IMG/VR virus record: IMGVR_UViG_3300020169_000085
Span: 1 to 27,798 of that record
Strand: one strand, 5' to 3'
DNA length: 27,798 bases
Origin: a virus
Every line of letters starts with the position of its first letter. Position 1 is the first letter of the stretch. The notes under the pieces are model-generated. The model made no database searches and was not told where the DNA came from. It saw only the letters and a list, made by a program, of their open reading frames with translations. The position numbers and the translations under genes are program-made. This document shows positions 22,356 to 27,798 of the stretch, piece by piece.

Positions 22356-24788
22356 ATGGCTGAGTCAGTTATAACAAGTTATTTTCCAAGCCAAGTAGCT
22401 AGCGATGCGGAGAAGATGTCCATGGATTATGGTACTACTGTAGGTAGAGCTATAGAAAGTGAGTGGTTCAATAATACCAATGGAGGTAATAGCAGTAGGT
22501 TTCAAAGCAACCAAGTTACTTTTCACAATTTAAGATTATACGCTAGAGGCGAACAACCTATACAAAAATATAAAGATGAGTTATCTATAAACGGTGATTT
22601 ATCTTATTTGAATTTGGATTGGAAACCTGTGCCTATTATACCTAAATTTGTAGATATAGTAGTTAACGGTATTTCTGATAGATTATTTGATATAAGAGCT
22701 TATTCACAGGATCCTTATGGGGTGGATAAACGTACAAGATACATGGAGTCTTTAATAAGAGACATGCAAACTAAAGAGCTTAATGAATTTGCTTCTGCTG
22801 AGTTTGGTGTTAACTTATTTGAAAATGATCCTGAAACATTACCTAAAAATAAAGAAGAGTTAGATCTTCACATGCAACTTACTTATAAACAACAAGTTGA
22901 GATTGCAGAAGAGCAAGCAATCAAAGTCTTATTAGATGGTAATAATTATGACTTAATAAAAAGACGTTGTAATTATGATTTAACCACTATAGGTATTGGT
23001 GCTGTAAAAAATGTTTTTACAAAATCAGAAGGAGCTAAAGTAGAATATGTGGACCCTGTTAACTTAGTTTGGTCATATACAGATTCACCTTACTTTGACG
23101 ATATATATTATGTAGGAGAAGTAAGATCAGTACACTTAAATGAACTTAAAAAAGAATTCCCTTGGCTTACCAATGAGGAATTAAAAGATATTGCTGGGCA
23201 GTCAGTTAGTAACAACGGTTTTTACAATAGATCTATTAGTAACGTAAATCAAGATGATTCTAATACAGTACAGGTATTGTATTTTAATTACAAAACATTT
23301 ACTAATGAAGTTTATAAAGTAAAAGAAACCGCAACTGGAGCAGCAAAAATAATACCTAAAGATGATCAATTCAATCCGCCACCTGAATTATATGAAGAGT
23401 ATGGTATTGAAAAGTTATCTAAATCTCTTGAAGTATTATACGAGGGAGTAAAGATTGTTGGGGGAAGAATGCTTAAATGGGAACTTGCTAAAAATATGAT
23501 TAGACCAAAGAGTGATTACTCTAAAGTCAAAATGAATTATAGCATGGTTGCTCCTAGAATGTATCGAGGTAGAATAGAATCTATAGTAAGTCGTATAACG
23601 GGATTTGCAGATATGATTCAATTAACTCATTTAAAACTACAGCAAGTAATGTCAAGAATGGTTCCAGACGGAGTTTACCTTGATGCTGATGGTTTAGCTG
23701 AGGTTGATTTAGGTAACGGTACAAATTACAATCCGCAAGAAGCACTTAATATGTTTTTTCAAACAGGTTCTGTAATAGGTAGATCATTTACACAAGACGG
23801 CGATATGAATCCTGGCAAAGTTCCTATTCAAGAAATAACTACAGGAGCTGGAGGAGGTAAAATGCAATCACTAATTGGTAATTACAATTACTACATGCAA
23901 ATGATTCGTGACGTAACCGGATTGAATGAAGCTAGAGATGGAAGTACTCCTGATTCTAGAGCATTAGTTGGCGTGCAAAAAATGGCAGCAGCAAATTCAA
24001 ATGTAGCAACAAGGCATATATTAGATGGAAGTTTGTTTTTAACATCGGACTTATGTGAAGGGTTATCATTAAGAATTTCAGATATATTAGAATATTCTCC
24101 AACAAGAGAAGCTTTTATACATAAAATAGGTAATCAAAATGTAGCTGTATTAGAAGAAATGAAAGATTTGTATCTTTATGATTTTGGTATATTTATTGAG
24201 TTACAACCAGACGAAGAAGAAAGAGCTGTGTTAGAAAACAATATACAAGCAGCTGTACAAAGTGGATTAATTGATTTATCAGATGCTATTGATCTTAGAG
24301 AAATTAAAAATCTTAAGTTGGCTAATCAATTATTAAAAATAAGAAGAATAGACAAACAGAAGAAAGACCAAGAAATACAACAACAAAATATACAAGCTCA
24401 AGCCCAAGCTAATGCACAAGCGCAGCAAGTAGCAGCTCAAGCAGAGGTTCAAAAGGGTCAGGCTTTAATACAACAAAAAATAGAGTTAGCAAACGCTCAA
24501 GCTCAAATTGATACACAAAAACTAATGCAAGAAGCTACTTTAAAGAAAGAGCTAATGCAATTAGAATTTGAAATGAATTTACAGCTTAAAGGTTTAGAGG
24601 TTCAAGGTCGTAAGTCTGAGATAGTAGATAAAGAAGATAGAAAAGACGACAGAACTAAATTACAAGCTACACAACAAAGTGAATTAATACAACAAAGACA
24701 AAATAATTTGCCAGCACAAGACTTCGAGTCAAGTGGGTTCGATACAATGGGCGGTGGATTTAACTTAGGTTCGTCAGACCCTAGGTAA
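22356..24788 (+). CDS. Portal protein
   Basis: This 810-aa protein should form the dodecameric ring at one head vertex through which DNA enters. Its size, the position right after the large terminase, and features such as IPKFVDIVVNGISDRLF near residue 105, ESIVSRITGFADMIQLTHLK near residue 407 and VTGLNEARDGSTPD near residue 520 are typical of the portals of aquatic phages. The C-terminal 150 residues are a long, Gln- and Ala-rich coiled coil (QQQNIQAQAQANAQAQQVAA) that probably forms the crown or barrel reaching into the head. It ends in a Gly-rich tail. A short A-rich gap precedes the start. Confidence 0.85.
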   Translation: MAESVITSYFPSQVASDAEKMSMDYGTTVGRAIESEWFNNTNGGNSSRFQSNQVTFHNLRLYARGEQPIQKYKDELSINGDLSYLNLDWKPVPIIPKFVDIVVNGISDRLFDIRAYSQDPYGVDKRTRYMESLIRDMQTKELNEFASAEFGVNLFENDPETLPKNKEELDLHMQLTYKQQVEIAEEQAIKVLLDGNNYDLIKRRCNYDLTTIGIGAVKNVFTKSEGAKVEYVDPVNLVWSYTDSPYFDDIYYVGEVRSVHLNELKKEFPWLTNEELKDIAGQSVSNNGFYNRSISNVNQDDSNTVQVLYFNYKTFTNEVYKVKETATGAAKIIPKDDQFNPPPELYEEYGIEKLSKSLEVLYEGVKIVGGRMLKWELAKNMIRPKSDYSKVKMNYSMVAPRMYRGRIESIVSRITGFADMIQLTHLKLQQVMSRMVPDGVYLDADGLAEVDLGNGTNYNPQEALNMFFQTGSVIGRSFTQDGDMNPGKVPIQEITTGAGGGKMQSLIGNYNYYMQMIRDVTGLNEARDGSTPDSRALVGVQKMAAANSNVATRHILDGSLFLTSDLCEGLSLRISDILEYSPTREAFIHKIGNQNVAVLEEMKDLYLYDFGIFIELQPDEEERAVLENNIQAAVQSGLIDLSDAIDLREIKNLKLANQLLKIRRIDKQKKDQEIQQQNIQAQAQANAQAQQVAAQAEVQKGQALIQQKIELANAQAQIDTQKLMQEATLKKELMQLEFEMNLQLKGLEVQGRKSEIVDKEDRKDDRTKLQATQQSELIQQRQNNLPAQDFESSGFDTMGGGFNLGSSDPR

Positions 24789-24820
24789 TAATAATAGTAA
24801 CAATTATATAATATTTTATC

Positions 24821-25984
24821 ATGTCAGAAGAATTAGAACAAGAAGTACCTACCGTTGAGGAAGTCAAGGTAGAAGAACCTAAACCTGTGTCAGTTGACGA
24901 CGGGGTTATTAAGGTTGACTTAGGATTATTAAACAAACCAGAAACTGATGCCATTCCAGAGCAAGAAACAAATGCAGTGGATGATGATCAACCGGCCGCA
25001 ATTAGCGAAGAAGTGGTTGAAGAAATACCACAACAACAAGAGCCCGTTCAAGATGAACAACCCGTTCTTGAAGAAATAGTAAACGAAGAAGTAGCTGAAC
25101 AAGTTGAAGAACTTAACGAACAAGTTGAGCAAGCTATAGTTGAAGCGGATGCTGGTATTGCATTACCGGATAATATTCAAAAAGTGGTTGAGTTTATGAA
25201 TGAGACTGGGGGGAGTTTACAAGATTACGTAAAACTTAACACCGATTATGCTTCATTGAATGAAACACAACTACTAAGAGAATTTTATGAAACTACTAAA
25301 CCTCATTTAGATAGGGAAGAAATTGATTTTATAATGGAAGACAATTTTTCTTACGACGAAGAGGTTGATGAAGATAGAGACATTCGAAGAAAAAAGTTAG
25401 CTAGAAAAGAAGAGCTAGCAAAAGCTAAAAATCACTTAGATGGATTAAAATCTAGGTATTACGAAGAAATAAAAGCTGGGTCTAATTTAAACCCAGAAAC
25501 AAAAAAAGCGGTTGACTTTTTCAATCGTTATAAAAAAGAAAACGAAGAAGCGAGTAAAGTAGCTGAAAACCAAGTATCTGTATTTAACAGTAAAACAGAA
25601 AAGCTTTTTTCCAATGATTTCAAAGGTTTTGATTTCAATGTTGGTGAAAAGAAATTTCGTTACAGAGTTAAAAATGCGGATCAGGTTAAAGACACTCAAG
25701 GCGATATCAATAATTTTGTCAAGAAGTTCTTGAACGATAAAAATGAAATGAGCGACGCCGCGGGATATCACAAGTCTTTATTTACAGCTATGAATGCAGA
25801 CGCAATTGCAAATCACTTTTATGAGCAAGGTAAAACCGATGCTATGAAAGCAAGTGTACAAAAATCGAAGAATATTGATATGGACCCAAGGGGTGTTCAT
25901 GAAAACGTCAAGCCGACTTCGGGAATGTCATTTAAGTCAATTAAGTCTGGTGGAACTTCTAAGTTTGGAATAAGAAAAAAATAA
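24821..25984 (+). CDS. Scaffold-like head assembly protein
   Basis: This 387-aa protein sits between portal and major capsid protein, the usual place of a scaffold. The first 130 residues are extremely acidic and disordered (VPTVEEVKVEEPKPVSVDDG, NEEVAEQVEELNEQVEQAIV). A helical middle part with strong charge follows (DIRRKKLARKEELAKAKNHL). The C-terminal part ends with a basic tail (MSFKSIKSGGTSKFGIRKK), as expected for a segment that binds the inner face of the capsid. An acidic N-terminus with a basic C-terminus is common in scaffolds. The identification rests on position and composition; no protease motif is seen. Confidence 0.65.
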   Translation: MSEELEQEVPTVEEVKVEEPKPVSVDDGVIKVDLGLLNKPETDAIPEQETNAVDDDQPAAISEEVVEEIPQQQEPVQDEQPVLEEIVNEEVAEQVEELNEQVEQAIVEADAGIALPDNIQKVVEFMNETGGSLQDYVKLNTDYASLNETQLLREFYETTKPHLDREEIDFIMEDNFSYDEEVDEDRDIRRKKLARKEELAKAKNHLDGLKSRYYEEIKAGSNLNPETKKAVDFFNRYKKENEEASKVAENQVSVFNSKTEKLFSNDFKGFDFNVGEKKFRYRVKNADQVKDTQGDINNFVKKFLNDKNEMSDAAGYHKSLFTAMNADAIANHFYEQGKTDAMKASVQKSKNIDMDPRGVHENVKPTSGMSFKSIKSGGTSKFGIRKK

Positions 25985-26013
25985 TTAAAACTTAAAACTT
26001 AAAATTAAAAATT
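25985..26013 (+). promoter_or_regulatory. A/T-only style leader of the capsid gene
   Basis: The 29 bases between the scaffold-like and capsid genes consist of CTTAAAA-type direct repeats (TTAAAACTTAAAACTTAAAA) with only two C and no G. There is no Shine-Dalgarno sequence. An unstructured A-rich leader like this is typical of strong translation starts in Bacteroidota. A promoter cannot be assigned. Confidence 0.35.
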
Positions 26014-27435
26014 ATGGCCGGATCATTTACAGGGAGTACTGGAGCATTAGCTCACTTAACTCCTCGACCAACACAAACGTTGTTTAACGACAACTACCTG
26101 TCTTTATCAGACATGGATTTTACACAACAATTCTTACCAGAAGTATATGAGAAAGAAGTAGAAAGATACGGAAACCGTACTATCTCTGGATTCTTACGTA
26201 TGGTAGGAGCAGAAATGCCTATGGCTTCAGACGTAGTAGTATGGTCTGAGCAAGGTAGATTACACGCAGCTTATGACCCAGTAGAAACTACAGCTACTAC
26301 AGTTATTATTCCAGCTAACGCAGCAGGAGCTTCTCAAAACGTTATTGGCCCAGGTGCTACTATCGTTATTGCTTCAGCAAACGGTTTAGTTGTGGAAAAA
26401 GCTTATGTATCTGCAGTATCTGCACCAGTGGCGGGAGTTGTTACATTAACTGTAGCTGGATATCAAGGAGCTATTACTGTTCACGCAGCAGCTAAGGTAT
26501 TCGTATACGGTTCTGAATATGCAAAAGGGACTTCTAATGCAGGAACTTCTGTTGATGCATCTTTCGAGCAATTTAGTAACAAACCAATTATCTTAAGAGA
26601 TAAGTACAATGTGAACGGTTCTGATACCGCTCAAATTGGATGGGTTGAAGTAACTACTGAAGCTGGTACTTCTGGATACTTATGGTATTTAAAATCTGAG
26701 CACGAAGCTAGAATTCGTTTTGAAGATCAATTAGAAATGAGTATGCTAGAGGCTGAAAAAGCAGCGTCACCAATTACGCCAGCTGACTTTGGAACTTCAG
26801 CAGGAACTCAACTTACTGGTTCTGACGGATTATTCTCAGCTCTAGAAGATAGAGGATTAGTTTATTCAGATCAAGATTTTGGTGGTGCTGATGGACTTGC
26901 AGACTTTGACGTAATATTACAAGAATTAGATAAGCAAGGATCTATTGAAGAGAACATGATGTTCTTAAACAGATCAGCTTCTTTAGGGCTAGATAATATG
27001 TTAGCATCTGTTAATTCAGCTTACAGCACAGGATCTTCTTATGGAGTATTTAATAACAGCTCTGAAATGGCATTGAACTTAGGGTTCTCTGGATTCAGAA
27101 GAGGTTCTTACGATTTCTATAAGACTGACTGGAAATACTTAAACGACGCTACTACTCGTGGATTAGTTGGAGATATTGAAGGTGTATTAGTACCAGCAGG
27201 AACTTCTACAGTTTACGACCAGCAATTAGGACAGAACATTTCAAGACCATTCTTACACGTACGTTACAGAGCTTCTGAAGCAGACGATAGAAAAATGAAA
27301 TCTTGGATCACTGGATCTGTTGGTGGAAACTTTACAAGCGACGAGGATGCAATGAACGTTCACTTCTTATCAGAAAGATGTTTATGTGTACAAGCAGCTA
27401 ATAACTTTGTGTTATTCAAAAAAATAGCAGCATAG
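26014..27435 (+). CDS. Major capsid protein
   Basis: This 473-aa protein is the likely main shell protein. It follows terminase, portal and scaffold in the standard order and has a composition typical of capsid proteins, with one Cys pair late (CLCVQAANNFVLF). The N-terminal part (TLFNDNYLSLSDMDFTQQFL, then GNRTISGFLRMVGAEMPM) resembles capsid proteins I know from marine phage contigs. Residues about 85-160 form a Val/Ala-rich beta insert. Codon use shifts toward CGT for Arg and GCT/GGT in places, in contrast to the AGA-dominated neighbours, as expected for a highly expressed gene. A strong hairpin lies 16 bases after the stop. No prohead cleavage site is obvious. Confidence 0.82.
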   Translation: MAGSFTGSTGALAHLTPRPTQTLFNDNYLSLSDMDFTQQFLPEVYEKEVERYGNRTISGFLRMVGAEMPMASDVVVWSEQGRLHAAYDPVETTATTVIIPANAAGASQNVIGPGATIVIASANGLVVEKAYVSAVSAPVAGVVTLTVAGYQGAITVHAAAKVFVYGSEYAKGTSNAGTSVDASFEQFSNKPIILRDKYNVNGSDTAQIGWVEVTTEAGTSGYLWYLKSEHEARIRFEDQLEMSMLEAEKAASPITPADFGTSAGTQLTGSDGLFSALEDRGLVYSDQDFGGADGLADFDVILQELDKQGSIEENMMFLNRSASLGLDNMLASVNSAYSTGSSYGVFNNSSEMALNLGFSGFRRGSYDFYKTDWKYLNDATTRGLVGDIEGVLVPAGTSTVYDQQLGQNISRPFLHVRYRASEADDRKMKSWITGSVGGNFTSDEDAMNVHFLSERCLCVQAANNFVLFKKIAA

Positions 27436-27451
27436 TAAATTAATGTAATTC

Positions 27452-27478
27452 TTACCCCTGTTGCATTGACAGGGGTAA
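27452..27478 (+). terminator. Strong intrinsic-type terminator after the capsid gene
   Basis: A perfect 10-bp stem, TTACCCCTGT paired with ACAGGGGTAA, encloses the 7-base loop TGCATTG, 16 bases after the capsid stop. The sequence after it is T/A-rich but without a long pure T run. It is the clearest terminator in the window and would keep capsid transcripts separate from the next gene. Confidence 0.78.
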
Positions 27479-27515
27479 CTATTACTCTTATAAAATTATT
27501 TAATCATATTATATC

Positions 27516-27798
27516 ATGGCAAAACAAGCTACAGCAAAGCAAGTTGAGGTTGCTCCTCAAGTAAAAGCAGTACCAAAAGCGGCTGCAAAACCACAATGGG
27601 AATACAAAGACAGAACGTACTTTTTAATAACGGGTAAGTCTCCATTAATTTTTACAATACCTTCTAAGCATTCAAGAAACAAACCTTTATTATATTTTGA
27701 TAAAGAATCTGGATATCAAAGAGAACTTAGATATGCTACCAATCAAAAAACACCTTTTGCAGATGAACAAAAAGGAGAAGCAACTTTAGGTAGAATAG
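27516..27798 (+). CDS. Head-region protein downstream of capsid (truncated by the window)
   Basis: An open frame begins MAKQATAKQVEVAPQVKAVP and runs off the window end after 94 codons. An Ala/Lys/Pro/Val-rich linker leads into QWEYKDRTYFLITGKSPLIF, then KPLLYFDKESGYQRELRYAT and NQKTPFADEQKGEATLGRI. I recall proteins with the same WEYKDR.Y and RYATNQK.PF.DEQ pattern directly after capsid genes in marine phages, always of unknown function. It may be a head completion or capsid-associated protein. Its leader carries AATCATATTAT, also found before the coiled-coil gene at 18878. Confidence 0.65.
   Translation, partial: MAKQATAKQVEVAPQVKAVPKAAAKPQWEYKDRTYFLITGKSPLIFTIPSKHSRNKPLLYFDKESGYQRELRYATNQKTPFADEQKGEATLGRI

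Overview
The window looks like the structural and late region of a tailed double-stranded DNA phage from an aquatic, probably marine, environment. All genes lie on the + strand. They are tightly packed, and nine junctions share one base as TAATG. I found no tRNA, rRNA, CRISPR array, insertion sequence or integrase. The DNA is AT-rich, starts are preceded by A/T-rich leaders rather than Shine-Dalgarno sequences, and the holin-like protein resembles those I know from phages of Flavobacteriia. A Bacteroidota host, likely flavobacterial, is therefore the best inference, but no gene here proves it.

Layout. (1) About 1-12270 is a receptor-binding or tail-fibre region. It holds two fibre proteins (549 and 740 aa), three consecutive paralogous LamG/concanavalin-like proteins with a small unknown protein between the first and second, and a 1581-aa fibre ending in an S74-type self-cleaving intramolecular chaperone. 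Three small probable virion proteins follow. (2) About 12333-15273 is an accessory module: an unknown small protein, a GroEL-type chaperonin, a GroES-type co-chaperonin, a winged-helix-like protein and a small HExxH metalloprotein. (3) About 15275-17889 is a run of small or very basic proteins. Three share an N-terminal PIT(S/A)(K/R)(I/V)K motif and SPAK(K/Q) motifs, and a 51-aa CGC protein is embedded among them. (4) About 17890-19319 holds a holin-like membrane protein, a glycine-rich virion-like protein, a coiled-coil protein and a conserved-looking small protein. (5) About 19319-27798 is the packaging and head module: a two-module Cpn10-like protein, probable small terminase, large terminase, portal, scaffold-like protein, major capsid protein, a strong hairpin terminator, and the start of one more gene cut by the window end.

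How it fits together. The terminase pair and portal would package DNA into a head built from the scaffold-like and capsid proteins. The fibres and LamG proteins would recognise the host surface. The GroEL/GroES pair and the second, double-domain co-chaperonin next to the head genes suggest the phage brings its own folding machinery, perhaps for capsid or large fibre proteins. The chaperonin keeps the three ATPase aspartates but has changed several substrate-binding positions and lost the GGM tail. The basic PITSKIK-tagged family is the least explained part and may be a set of co-targeted virion proteins.

Limits: functions rest on motifs and gene order read by eye, with no database search. Adsorption apparatus such as tape measure, sheath or baseplate is not in the window, so tail morphology cannot be decided.
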